Shown here piece by piece: positions 54,136 to 63,037 of a stretch of 64,000 bases of DNA. A model generated the notes under the pieces. The model ran no database searches. It saw nothing but the letters and a program-made list of their open reading frames with translations, and was not told the DNA's origin. The translations under genes were made by a program, and so were the position numbers. Within the stretch, counting starts at the first letter, position 1. Every line of letters starts with the position of its first letter. Origin of the DNA: Agromyces fucosus (GTDB lineage: Bacteria > Actinomycetota > Actinomycetes > Actinomycetales > Microbacteriaceae); NCBI RefSeq assembly GCF_004134865.1, contig NZ_SDPO01000001.1, positions 868,001-932,000 on the forward strand, given 5' to 3'.

Positions 54136-55500
54136 ATGATCACCGGCCCGAGCCGAACCCTTACCGGCGCATACGCGACGTTCGCGCTGTTCACGGTGCT
54201 CGCGGGCCAGTTCTGGCGCAACCTCCTCGGCTGGTGGGGCTTCGGCATGATCGCCCTCCTCGTCGTCGGCGGCGCTGTTGCACTCCTCGTGTCGTCGAAA
54301 CCGTCGTGGAATTGGCGGCGTACGCCGAAGTCGACCATGTTCTTCCTCCTGCTTGCGACGCTCTCCGTCGCCTGGTCCTTCTATCCCGGAGCATCCGCCC
54401 TCGGCGTCTGCCTCCTGCTCGTCACCTCGGTCGTCGCACTCGCCCTGGTGTACTGCCTGCCGTGGACGCGCTTCGTCCGAGCGCTCGGCGGGGCGATCAA
54501 GTGGGTGCTCGGTCTGTCGCTCGCATTCGAGCTCTGGGTCGCGATCTACGTCCGCGGCCCGGTACTCCCGAACTTTCCGGACTTCGAAGTCACCGGCGAG
54601 AAGCTGCCGATGGCGTTCTACTGGTCCCGCGGGCTGCTGTTCGACGGCGGCCCGATCGAGGGAATCGTCGCGAGCCGCAATCTCCTCGCGATGGTCGCCC
54701 TGCTCGGGCTCATCGTCTTCGGCTCGATGCTCGCGACGCGGAGTATGCGTCGGGCATCCGGGATCGGGTGGCTCGTCGTCTCGGCGCTCGTCTTCGTGCT
54801 GACGCGGTCCGCGACCGTCATCCTCGTCGCAGCCGTCGTCGCCGTCGCATTCGCATTCGTGATCTGGGCACGCCGTGTCGGACCTGAGCGCCGTCGGGGC
54901 GTGTACTGGGCGGCCACGGGCGCGCTCGCGGCATCCGTCACTCTCCTGCTCGTGTTCTGGAACGGGCTACTCGATCTATTCGGCAAGAGCGAGGACCTCA
55001 CGGGCCGGTTCGACATCTGGAATGCCGTGATCGGCCTCGCCGTCGAGCGTCCGTGGTTCGGCTGGGGCTGGGTCGGCTACTGGGCGCCATGGGTGGAACC
55101 GTTCGACGACCTCGCCGTGCGAAAGGGTGTCACCTACCTTCAGGCGCACAACGCATGGCTCGACGTATGGATGCAGCTCGGCATCGTCGGCCTCATCGCA
55201 TTCGCTTCGATCGTCATCGGTGCGCTCTGGCGGGCGTGGTTCCTCGCCGTCGACCGGCCGAGGGACCCCATGGGCGAGCCGCTCCCCTATTCGGCCGCTT
55301 CCCTCGTCCCGCTGCTCGTGCTCGTCGCCCTCGTCGGTCAGAGCTTCGCCGAGAGTCGGATCCTCGTCGAAGGCGGCTGGGTGTTGCTCATCGCGATCGC
55401 ATGGTCGACGAAGCGCCGCCAATGGGCGCCCGAGCCGCTCCCCGCCGAGCCTGCGCCTGTTCTGGGGTCGCGGATGCTGCCACCGGATGTCATCCGATGA
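54136..55500 (+). CDS. O-antigen ligase/polymerase-like membrane protein 1
   Basis: This 454-residue protein has about eleven transmembrane helices and the Wzy_C-like loop GRFDIWNAVIGLAVERPWFGWGWVGYWAPW (about 295-325), followed by QAHNAWLDVWMQLG with the conserved His-Asn. Such proteins polymerise or ligate lipid-linked glycans on the outer face of the membrane. TAGCCT lies 7 nt before the ATG, so the mRNA is leaderless. It is followed at once by a paralogue of similar fold. Confidence 0.85.
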   Translation: MITGPSRTLTGAYATFALFTVLAGQFWRNLLGWWGFGMIALLVVGGAVALLVSSKPSWNWRRTPKSTMFFLLLATLSVAWSFYPGASALGVCLLLVTSVVALALVYCLPWTRFVRALGGAIKWVLGLSLAFELWVAIYVRGPVLPNFPDFEVTGEKLPMAFYWSRGLLFDGGPIEGIVASRNLLAMVALLGLIVFGSMLATRSMRRASGIGWLVVSALVFVLTRSATVILVAAVVAVAFAFVIWARRVGPERRRGVYWAATGALAASVTLLLVFWNGLLDLFGKSEDLTGRFDIWNAVIGLAVERPWFGWGWVGYWAPWVEPFDDLAVRKGVTYLQAHNAWLDVWMQLGIVGLIAFASIVIGALWRAWFLAVDRPRDPMGEPLPYSAASLVPLLVLVALVGQSFAESRILVEGGWVLLIAIAWSTKRRQWAPEPLPAEPAPVLGSRMLPPDVIR

Positions 55501-55561
55501 CCCTCGTCCAGCCGTGGGCTCCGGACAGTCGTCGATGAACAATCCTGCCGGAGAGTCCGCC

Positions 55562-56848
55562 ATGCGCCAGGCGGTCAGAGCGTTCATCGGGTCTGCGCGC
55601 TTCGCGCAGGCGTTGACGCTCGTCGCCGTCGGGCTCTCGTTCTCGACTCATGCGGTCCGGGTCCTCATCGGTGTTCCCGGGCTCGTTGCGGCCCTCGCCG
55701 GCCTGCTCGTGCTGTGCGCCGCGTCTCTCGTCGCCCGGTGGCGAGCCGTCGAATGGTACGGCATCCTTCCGCTCACGATCCTCGTGTTCGTCGCCTGGTG
55801 CACCGCTTCCGTCATCTGGAGCACCCTGCCCGCGCTCACCTCGATCACTCGGGTCGGCTATCTCCTGGCCTTCACCCTGGTCGGAATCTACATCGCACTG
55901 ATGCGGGACACCATCCAGATCGTGCGGGCGTTCGGCGATGTCCTGCGGATGCTGCTCGGTGTCTCGCTCGCGCTCGAGGTGTTGTCCGGAATCATCCTCG
56001 ACGTGCCGATCAAGGTACTCGGCATCCAGGCGAACCTCACGCAGCTCGGTCCCATCCAGGGCATCTTCGGCTCTCGAAACATGCTCGGTTTCGTCGCCCT
56101 CATCGCCCTGCTCACCTTCATCGTCGAGTGGCGCACGAGCATCGTGCAGCGTCCTCGCGCGCTCGCGTCGATCGCACTCGCCGGAATCTGCCTCGTCTTG
56201 TCAGGGTCGCCGACGACCTGGTTCGCGCTCGGCGCCGCTCTCGTCGCCCTCCTCGCGCTGTACGGGCTGAGGCGTGCCTCTGCGCCGACCAGGTGGCGTT
56301 GGCAGATCGGTCTGCTCGTCACGGGGGTCGTGGTGCTCGTGGCGGGCTGGCTCCTCCGAATGCGCATCATCGAACTGCTCGACGCCCGAAGCGAGTTCGA
56401 TGTGCGACTCGACGTCTGGCGCGAGTTGTCCCGTTACTTGAACCTCAACCCGCTTCAGGGCTGGGGCTGGGTCGGGCCGTGGCCCGACGCGCCGCCGTAT
56501 ACGTGGATCGAGTTGGCGACGGGGCGGCCGCACGGCTCCGCGCTGAACGCCTACATCGATGCGTACTTCCAAGTCGGCGTCATCGGGGCGCTGCTCTTCA
56601 TCGCCCTGCTCGGCGTCGCACTCGTTCGTGCGTGGCTCCTCGCGTCGACGCGACGCAGCGTCGTCTACGTGTGGCCGGCGCTCATGCTCGTCGCGATCGC
56701 CGTCACCTCGTTCGCAGAGAGCTTCGCGCTCGTCGAAGGCGGCTGGATGCTGCTCGTGGTGTGCGCGGTGAAGGCGGCCAGGGACATGAGCTGGCGAGAC
56801 GCATTGTATGCTGCGCGTTCGCCGGCGGAGCCGGGTTCACCGGCCTGA
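55562..56848 (+). CDS. O-antigen ligase/polymerase-like membrane protein 2
   Basis: This protein of about 428 residues has ten to eleven helices and DVRLDVWRELSRYLNLNPLQGWGWVGPWP followed by SALNAYIDAYFQVG, the same Wzy_C-like landmarks as its upstream neighbour. ATG 55562 is preferred because GGAGAG lies 6 nt upstream; ATGs at 55535 and 55487 (the latter overlapping the previous gene) are alternatives. The adjacent pair is probably an old duplication, and two polymerases could set different linkages. Confidence 0.83.
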   Translation: MRQAVRAFIGSARFAQALTLVAVGLSFSTHAVRVLIGVPGLVAALAGLLVLCAASLVARWRAVEWYGILPLTILVFVAWCTASVIWSTLPALTSITRVGYLLAFTLVGIYIALMRDTIQIVRAFGDVLRMLLGVSLALEVLSGIILDVPIKVLGIQANLTQLGPIQGIFGSRNMLGFVALIALLTFIVEWRTSIVQRPRALASIALAGICLVLSGSPTTWFALGAALVALLALYGLRRASAPTRWRWQIGLLVTGVVVLVAGWLLRMRIIELLDARSEFDVRLDVWRELSRYLNLNPLQGWGWVGPWPDAPPYTWIELATGRPHGSALNAYIDAYFQVGVIGALLFIALLGVALVRAWLLASTRRSVVYVWPALMLVAIAVTSFAESFALVEGGWMLLVVCAVKAARDMSWRDALYAARSPAEPGSPA

Positions 56849-56868
56849 GACTGTTCTGGTCGGGCAGC

Positions 56869-57495
56869 TCACGGGAGCGTCGCGACGACGACGAACTCGT
56901 TGTAGATGAACATGGAGCCGCTCCAACGCGGGAACGGGAACGAGTAGGAACGCTCGAGACGCAGGCCGAGCGCGCGAACGATCTCATGAAGGCCCTCGAA
57001 GTCCACGAACTCGATGTGCGTCGGGTCGGACGCGTACCCGCGCTCCTGCGGTGTGACGAAGCAGACCCGTCCGCCCGAGCGCAGATACGGAAGGTACCGG
57101 CGCACGAGTTCGATCGCCTCCCCGCGAGGCATGTGCTCGAGAACATGTGCGAACAGGAGCGAATCGAACGCGTCCGCCACCGCGTACGACGACGCCTGGA
57201 ATTCTTCGACGGTGAATGCGACGTGGCCACGCTTCTTCGCGATGGCGATGGAAGCCGCGTTGTGGTCGACGCCGACGGCGTGTTCGAGATTCGCGAGATT
57301 TCGCCCGATACCGCAGCCGACATCGAGTGTACGACCGATGAGCACGCGACGAAGGTTCCATCGGTACGGCGCTTGGACGGGGAGGATCTTCTTCCACCAC
57401 TTCGACTGCCGACGGCGGAGCCGCTCGGCGTACGCCTCGGTCGACGTCAGCGGCGCACCCTCAGCAGACACTCCACCACCAAGCTCGTCCGCCAT
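56869..57495 (-). CDS. Class I SAM-dependent methyltransferase
   Basis: This 208-residue protein has motif I LDVGCGIGRNL (about 57-67), the post-I acidic VGVDHN (about 74-79) and the LLFAHVLEHMPRGEAIELV stretch (about 113-131) typical of methyltransferase_11/23 proteins. In polysaccharide clusters such enzymes often methylate sugars or terminate chains. It is oriented against its neighbours. TAGCTT lies 6 nt before the ATG (leaderless). A 204-bp divergent region separates it from the exporter genes. Confidence 0.87.
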   Translation of the reverse strand: MADELGGGVSAEGAPLTSTEAYAERLRRRQSKWWKKILPVQAPYRWNLRRVLIGRTLDVGCGIGRNLANLEHAVGVDHNAASIAIAKKRGHVAFTVEEFQASSYAVADAFDSLLFAHVLEHMPRGEAIELVRRYLPYLRSGGRVCFVTPQERGYASDPTHIEFVDFEGLHEIVRALGLRLERSYSFPFPRWSGSMFIYNEFVVVATLP

Positions 57496-57699
57496 GCGTC
57501 GAAGCTACCAATACACGCAGTCGATGCGATACTCGGAGTCACCACATGTCCCGGTTCCGGGGTCTTGCGTCGGCGGACATGGAAGCGCAGGTGCGATCGA
57601 ATCTCGATGAACGCGATCGGCGGCGTGACGTTCCGGCGAACCGCACTAGAATTGTGGATCGTGCGCGTGGCGTACCAGAAGTGATGAAGGCGGGTTTCA

Positions 57700-58563
57700 T
57701 TGAGTACTGCCCAGGCCGAGGCGGCCGGATTCGTTGTACCCGGCCGAAGCCGTGGCATTATCGACGTCTTCCGATTCCGCTATCTCCTGCGTCTCCTCGT
57801 CCGAAAGGGCATCCTGACCCGGTACCACGGCTCGGTGCTCGGATGGACGTGGTCGTATGTCAAGCCGGCCGCTCAGTTTCTCGTGTTCTACTTCGTTTTC
57901 GGCATATTCCTCGACTTGAACCGAGGAATACCGGCGTTCCCGATCTACCTGTTCTCCGGCATCATCGTCATCAACCTCTTCACAGAGGCATTCAGCAACG
58001 CGACGAAGTCGATCGTAGACAACGCCCCATTGGTGAAGAAGATCTACCTCCCGCGCGAGTTGTTCCCGGCCGCCGCGGTCATTGTGGCGTTCGTCCACTT
58101 CCTGCCACAACTTGCGATCCTGACCGTGGTCTGCGTATTCGTCGGATGGATACCGACCCTGGTCGGAATTGCGGGGATCCTGACCGGCGCACTGATCATC
58201 ATCGTGCTCGCGACAGGACTCGGTTTGCTGTTCGGCGCCGTGAACGTCTCCTTCCGCGACGCACAGAACTTCGTCGAGCTCATCCTCCTCTTCGCCACGT
58301 GGACCTCGCCCGTGCTGTACAGCTGGACGATGGTGCGAGACGTGGTGGAGCCGTGGGTGCTCGAGTTGTACATGCTGAACCCGATCACCTCCGCGGTCGA
58401 GCTGTTCCATGAAGGATTCTGGGCGCCGCTGGTCGACGTTTCCGACCGGCCACCGATGCTTTGGCTCAATGCGATGCTCGGGCTGGGATTGTCACTCGTA
58501 CTGCTGTTCGTCGGACAGCTGGTCTTCCGTCGCTTGGAGGGTCGCTTTGCGCAAGATCTCTAG
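57700..58563 (+). CDS. ABC-2 polysaccharide exporter permease (Wzm-like)
   Basis: This 287-residue ABC-2 permease begins with an amphipathic RYLLRLLVRKGILTRYHGSVLGWTWSYVKP (about 27-56) and has six helices. It forms the channel for export of a polyprenol-linked glycan with the next gene's ATPase. The start is TTG at 57700, with GAAGG upstream; no better codon is in frame at the right distance. It is preceded by a long intergenic region and overlaps the ATPase gene by 17 nt. Confidence 0.9.
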   Translation: MSTAQAEAAGFVVPGRSRGIIDVFRFRYLLRLLVRKGILTRYHGSVLGWTWSYVKPAAQFLVFYFVFGIFLDLNRGIPAFPIYLFSGIIVINLFTEAFSNATKSIVDNAPLVKKIYLPRELFPAAAVIVAFVHFLPQLAILTVVCVFVGWIPTLVGIAGILTGALIIIVLATGLGLLFGAVNVSFRDAQNFVELILLFATWTSPVLYSWTMVRDVVEPWVLELYMLNPITSAVELFHEGFWAPLVDVSDRPPMLWLNAMLGLGLSLVLLFVGQLVFRRLEGRFAQDL

Positions 58564-59299
58564 CACCCAGGGCGACGCCCGAATTATCGTCGACGGCATC
58601 GGAAAGACCTTCGTCCTTCGCCACACGCACTCCTTCAAAGAGGCCTTCATCGCAGTGCTGCGACGGAAGAAGATCTCGACGGTCTTCAAGGCACTTGACG
58701 GCGTCGACTTCGCGGTGCGCGAAGGCGAATCGGTCGCCCTTCTCGGTTTCAACGGCTCGGGCAAGTCCACCCTGTTGAAGCTCATTTCCGGCGTCCTCAA
58801 GCCCGACTCGGGTCGAGTGCTCACCCGCGGACGCGTGGCGGGACTCATCGAGGTCGGCGCCGGGTTCCATCCCGACCTCTCCGGCAGGGAGAACGTCTTC
58901 CTCAACGCCGCGATCCTCGGCATGTCGAAGCGGGAGATCACCGAGCGCTTCGATGCGATCGTCGAGTTCTCCGAGATCGGAGAGTTCATCGACACGGAGG
59001 TCAAGCACTACTCCAGCGGCATGTTCGTGCGCCTGGCGTTCTCCGTTGCGATCCACACCGAGCTCGACATCCTCCTCGTCGATGAGGTCCTCGCCGTCGG
59101 CGATGCCCCGTTCCGTGAGAAGTGCAAGGCCAAGATCGCCGAACTCTCATCGCAGGGAAAGACCATGCTCGTCGTCAGTCACGACATCGACATGGTGACG
59201 GCACTCTGCGAACGCGGCATCCTCCTTCGGCACGGAAATGTCGTCTTCGACGGCGAAATCGACAAGGCCGTCTCCGCGCTCCGAGCACAGGATGTCTGA
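58547..59299 (+). CDS. ABC polysaccharide exporter ATPase (Wzt-like)
   Basis: This 250-residue ATPase has Walker A GFNGSGKST (about 65-73), the Wzt/TagH-type signature KHYSSGMFVRLAFSVAIH (about 152-169) and Walker B ILLVDEVLAVGDAPF (about 174-188). TTG 58547 is chosen because GGAGGG (58536-58541) lies 5 nt before it; the upstream reading frame is inside the permease gene. It lacks the C-terminal carbohydrate-binding domain of O-antigen Wzt, so it is closer to teichoic-acid and short Wzt types. Confidence 0.9.
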   Translation: MRKISSTQGDARIIVDGIGKTFVLRHTHSFKEAFIAVLRRKKISTVFKALDGVDFAVREGESVALLGFNGSGKSTLLKLISGVLKPDSGRVLTRGRVAGLIEVGAGFHPDLSGRENVFLNAAILGMSKREITERFDAIVEFSEIGEFIDTEVKHYSSGMFVRLAFSVAIHTELDILLVDEVLAVGDAPFREKCKAKIAELSSQGKTMLVVSHDIDMVTALCERGILLRHGNVVFDGEIDKAVSALRAQDV

Positions 59300-60584
59300 C
59301 GCGACCGAGTTGCATGGCCCCTTCGAGGAGGCTACCGGCGACAGCACCGGTGCAGGTGCGCTTCCGGTCCTCGTCGCCACGGCGATCGTCGGAATCGCCG
59401 GATACGTCATCACGTGGCTCGTGCCGCGGATCGTCGGCGTCGCCGAATACTCCATCTTCGCGATCTTCTGGGCCTTCACCTTCCTCGTCGCAGCGGGACT
59501 CTCCGGAATCCAGCAGGAGGTCTCACGAGCCACTCGGCCGAGGACCTCGCCCTCCGACGCGGATCACGGACGGGCCCATGCCGGCCGCTTCGCCGTCACG
59601 ACAGCCGTCATCGTGTTCGTCGTCATCCTCGGTACCGCACCGCTGTGGGTCGATGTGGTGTTCCCCTCCGACGGCTGGACACTGGTCTGGCCCCTCGCGA
59701 CCGGTGCCGCCTCGTACACACTGCTGGCCGTCCTGACTGGCTCGCTGTACGGGACGACGGCGTGGCGCCCGCTCTTCTGGGTCATCTTGATCGAGGGCGT
59801 CCTCCGTCTGGCGCTTATCGCAGCGGTGCTCACGTTGACGCACGACCATGTCTGGCTCGCATGGGCGGTGGCAGCTCCGTTCGCTGCCACCGTCGCGATC
59901 ATGTGGCCGGCGACTCGACGTCGTCTGACCGGCAGGACCGTCCTCGACGTGGGATATCGCCAACTCGTGTGGAACGTCGCCCGGACGATCGTGGCTGCGA
60001 CCGCGATGGGAGCTCTCGTCAGCGGATTCCCTCTCTTACTGAGCCTCGCGGTACCACGGGCGGATCCTCAGCAGTTCGGGTTGCTCGTGTTGGCGGCAAC
60101 GCTGGTGAGGGCGCCGCTCATCGTCGTCGGAATGGCGCTGCAGAGCTACCTGGTCGTGCTCTTCCGAAATCGGCAGGACTCCTTCTGGAAGATCCTCATG
60201 CTTCTCGAGGGGCTCGTGCTGGTGGTCGGCGCGCTCCTTGCGCTGCTCGGATGGTGGCTCGGCCCGGCCGTGTTCGGGTTCCTCTACCCCGGTGAGCCGG
60301 AACCGAGCGGGGCCCTTATCGCCACGCTCGTCGGATCGTCCGCCCTCGTGGGCGCGCTCTGCATCACTGCGCCCGCAGTGCTCTCGCGGTCTCGCCATAT
60401 CGCGTTCACTGCCGGATGGGTCGTTGCGGCAGTCGTGACGATCGGCTGCCTCCTGATCCCCCTGCCACTCGAGGCTCGCACCATCCTCGCGCTCGTCGCC
60501 GGACCGGCGACCGGTCTCGCGGTCCACCTCGGTGCGCTTCTGGCGGCTCGACGCGAACGCGAGCCTGAAGAGGCAGTCGCCTGA
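59292..60584 (+). CDS. Polysaccharide flippase-like membrane protein
   Basis: This 430-residue protein has about twelve helices in the style of Wzx/MATE-like polysaccharide transporters (LPVLVATAIVGIAGYVITWLVPRIVGVAEYSIFAIFWAFTFLVAAGLSGIQQEV at the N-terminus). Polar residues in helices 1 and 7 are modest. Its ATG overlaps the ATPase stop region by 8 nt, so it belongs to the same operon as the exporter. The coexistence of an ABC exporter and a flippase-like protein is notable. Confidence 0.78.
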   Translation: MSDATELHGPFEEATGDSTGAGALPVLVATAIVGIAGYVITWLVPRIVGVAEYSIFAIFWAFTFLVAAGLSGIQQEVSRATRPRTSPSDADHGRAHAGRFAVTTAVIVFVVILGTAPLWVDVVFPSDGWTLVWPLATGAASYTLLAVLTGSLYGTTAWRPLFWVILIEGVLRLALIAAVLTLTHDHVWLAWAVAAPFAATVAIMWPATRRRLTGRTVLDVGYRQLVWNVARTIVAATAMGALVSGFPLLLSLAVPRADPQQFGLLVLAATLVRAPLIVVGMALQSYLVVLFRNRQDSFWKILMLLEGLVLVVGALLALLGWWLGPAVFGFLYPGEPEPSGALIATLVGSSALVGALCITAPAVLSRSRHIAFTAGWVVAAVVTIGCLLIPLPLEARTILALVAGPATGLAVHLGALLAARREREPEEAVA

Positions 60585-60671
60585 CACAGCGTTGATGATC
60601 CGGCGGTGGCCGACGGATCGCCCGCTCAGACCCCGACGATCGCCCGCATCAACGCGACCGTGACGGTCGGA

Positions 60672-61043
60672 TCAGTCGCCGGAGTGACCGGCGAGGCGTC
60701 GCTCGAGCTCACGGATTCGGAGATCCTGCATGGCGGTCTCCTCCGCGAGCCGTCGGGTCTTGCTCTCGAGCTTCGTCAGTTCGGAACTGTGCTGCAAGCA
60801 GACCAGGAACAGTATGGCGATGCTCACAAAGAACACGAGGTTGATCGGCACCTCGATGCCGATCACATTCGCCGCCCACTCCAGCGTCCCGGGGAAGATG
60901 CCCACGATGAGCGCGAGCGTCCCGGCGAGGAGCCACCAGAGCGCATGCCGCTCCCGCAGACGACGATGCCGGAGCATCTCGACGACGACCAGCAGGATCG
61001 CGAGCGCCGCAGCGACGGCGAAGATATGGCTCGTAGGGGTCAC
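60672..61043 (-). CDS. DUF2304 membrane protein
   Basis: This 123-residue protein has three hydrophobic helices (8-22, about 36-52, about 66-82) and a C-terminal coiled coil (ELTKLESKTRRLAEETAMQDLRIRELERRLAG). The family almost always neighbours a GT2 dolichyl-phosphate-type mannosyl- or glucosyltransferase; here it overlaps one by ATGA. It is probably a membrane partner of that enzyme. Confidence 0.85.
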   Translation of the reverse strand: MTPTSHIFAVAAALAILLVVVEMLRHRRLRERHALWWLLAGTLALIVGIFPGTLEWAANVIGIEVPINLVFFVSIAILFLVCLQHSSELTKLESKTRRLAEETAMQDLRIRELERRLAGHSGD

Positions 61044-61777
61044 GCGTCGGCACTCCCGACCTGGAAAGTGGACTTGGGGCGGATCAGGGCGAAGACGAGC
61101 GCGAGTCCGGCTCGTCCCAGGTACACGGCGGACTTCACCGGATCATGGGACGGCACGCCTCCGGCACGCGGTCTCATCGCGACGGGAACCTGCCGGATCG
61201 TGCAGTCCGCACGAGCAGCGATGACGAGTGCTTCGATGGTGTCTCCCAGGTACTCGGCCGGGTAGTGCTCGGCGAAGAGCCTGACCGCCCTCGGACCGGA
61301 CGCCCTGAACCCCGAGGTCGTGTCCGTGAGCTTCGACTTCGCGACCCTGCTGAGCACTCGAGCGAGCACACGCATGGCCCAGCGGCGAGGCCCGCGAACC
61401 TCGTACTCCCCTTGGCCGGCGAACCGGGCTCCCATGACGAGATCAGCCGTGTCGAGTGCGGCAAGGAGCTCGGGCACGTTGGCGGGATCGTGCTGACCGT
61501 CTGCGTCGATCTGCACGACGATGTCGTAGTTGTTCTGCAGCGCGTAGCGAAATCCTGCCCGCATCGCCCCGCCGACTCCGAGGTTGAAGGGGAGCTTGAG
61601 CACTGCGGCACCCGCATCGTTCGCAACAGCGGCGGTTCGATCGCGCGAGCCGTCGTCAACGACGAGACAACCCGCGTCCGGCAGGGCGGCACGCACTTCC
61701 TTCACGACCCCGACCACCGATGCTTCCTCGTTGAAGGCAGGGAGCACGACGAGGACGCGTGGGGCGGAGGGAATCAC
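61040..61777 (-). CDS. GT2 polyprenyl-phosphate glycosyltransferase
   Basis: This 245-residue protein resembles DPM1-type synthases. It has VLVVLPAFNEEASVVGVVKEV (about 8-28), LVVDDGSRDRT (about 37-47), the DXD motif in VVQIDADGQHDP (about 88-99), and AGFRYALQNNYD. GTG 61777 is chosen because TACGAT (61784-61789) lies 6 nt upstream as a leaderless promoter and the upstream frame has no homology. It loads a sugar on polyprenyl phosphate for use outside the membrane. It is coupled to DUF2304. Confidence 0.88.
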   Translation of the reverse strand: MIPSAPRVLVVLPAFNEEASVVGVVKEVRAALPDAGCLVVDDGSRDRTAAVANDAGAAVLKLPFNLGVGGAMRAGFRYALQNNYDIVVQIDADGQHDPANVPELLAALDTADLVMGARFAGQGEYEVRGPRRWAMRVLARVLSRVAKSKLTDTTSGFRASGPRAVRLFAEHYPAEYLGDTIEALVIAARADCTIRQVPVAMRPRAGGVPSHDPVKSAVYLGRAGLALVFALIRPKSTFQVGSADA

Positions 61778-61851
61778 CCATCGATCGTAGCAACTCGCTC
61801 GGACCGGGCCGTCGCATAGGATTGGTGGTCGCGTCAATCAGGAGGAACTCC

Positions 61852-63027
61852 ATGCGTCTGCTCTTCATCCACGAGGTGAACTACGAGGCGAAGGTCATCT
61901 ACGAGATGCACGAGTTCCCCGAGCTGCTCGCGCTCCGTGGACACGACGTGACGTTCTTCCACTATCCCGAAGGCTCGGGGCGACGTTCGGCTCGCACACG
62001 CCGCGAACGCATCGCCGGCCGGGCCTACTCGAATGCCCGACTCGAGTTGATCACGCCTCCGACGTTCGGCGGCGCGCCGGCCGAACGAGTGCTCGCGCCC
62101 CTGATCGATGCGCCCGCCTTGCGACGCGAGATTCGTCACGGCGGCTATGACGCGATCGTTCTCTACGCCGTTCCGACGACCGGATGGCAGACCGTGGCGT
62201 TCGCTCGACGAGCCGGCGTCCCCGTCATCTTCCGCGCTCTCGATGTCTCGCATGCCATCAGGGAGACGCCGTTCAATGCCTTGATTCGCCGCGCCGAGAA
62301 GTACGTCTACCGCAACGCGGACCTGATCTCGGCGAACAACCCCGCGATGGCGGACTACTGCGTCACGGCATCGGCGAGGCGCGGGCCGGTCAGCGTCGAT
62401 CTCCCACCCGTCGACCTGGAACATTTCGAGCGTGCCGCCAAACCGGTTCGTTCCCGCTACGGTCTGCGCGACGACGACCGAGTCATCGCCTATATGGGGA
62501 GCTTCTTCGAATTCTCGGGCCTCGATCTCGTCATTCCGGCGATCGCGCCCCTCATGGCACGTGACGAGCGCCTCCGGCTTCTGCTGATCGGAGGGGGAAC
62601 GCTCGACCAGCGACTGCGAGATCTCGCCGAGCACCATGGATTGTCCGATCGGATCATCTTCACCGGCGTGGTTCCGTATGCGGAGCTGCCCGAGCATCTC
62701 CGGGCCGCCGACGTGGCGATCAACCCCTTCCTCCCACTCCAGGTGACGCATGTCGCATTCCCGCACAAGGTGCTCCAGTACATGGCAGCCGGGGTCCCGG
62801 CTGTGTCGACCTCGCTCGACGGTCTGCGCGGGGTTCTGGGTGACGACTCCGGCGTGACGTGGGCCGACGGGCCGCAGACGGTCATCGAGGCGGCGGTGTC
62901 GCTCGCCGAACAGGATGCGGAGCTTCGTGCGTCGATTTCCGCGCGGCAACGAGCGTTCGTCGACGCGACATTCTCACTCGATCTCGCCGTCTCGGGCTTC
63001 GAACGGACCATCGGATCGGTCGGCTAG
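61852..63027 (+). CDS. Glycosyltransferase family 4
   Basis: This 391-residue GT-B enzyme has an N-terminal acceptor domain (MRLLFIHEVNYEAKVIYEMHEFPELLALRGHDVTFFHYPEG) and a C-terminal donor domain with YMGSFFEFSGLDLVIPAIAPL and the E-x7-E-like FPHKVLQYMAAGVPAVSTSLDGLRGVLGDDSGV. GGAGGA lies about 7 nt before the ATG. It probably transfers a hexose from a nucleotide sugar onto the lipid-linked repeat. Sugar is unknown. Confidence 0.88.
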   Translation: MRLLFIHEVNYEAKVIYEMHEFPELLALRGHDVTFFHYPEGSGRRSARTRRERIAGRAYSNARLELITPPTFGGAPAERVLAPLIDAPALRREIRHGGYDAIVLYAVPTTGWQTVAFARRAGVPVIFRALDVSHAIRETPFNALIRRAEKYVYRNADLISANNPAMADYCVTASARRGPVSVDLPPVDLEHFERAAKPVRSRYGLRDDDRVIAYMGSFFEFSGLDLVIPAIAPLMARDERLRLLLIGGGTLDQRLRDLAEHHGLSDRIIFTGVVPYAELPEHLRAADVAINPFLPLQVTHVAFPHKVLQYMAAGVPAVSTSLDGLRGVLGDDSGVTWADGPQTVIEAAVSLAEQDAELRASISARQRAFVDATFSLDLAVSGFERTIGSVG

Positions 63028-63037
63028 CATGGAACCC

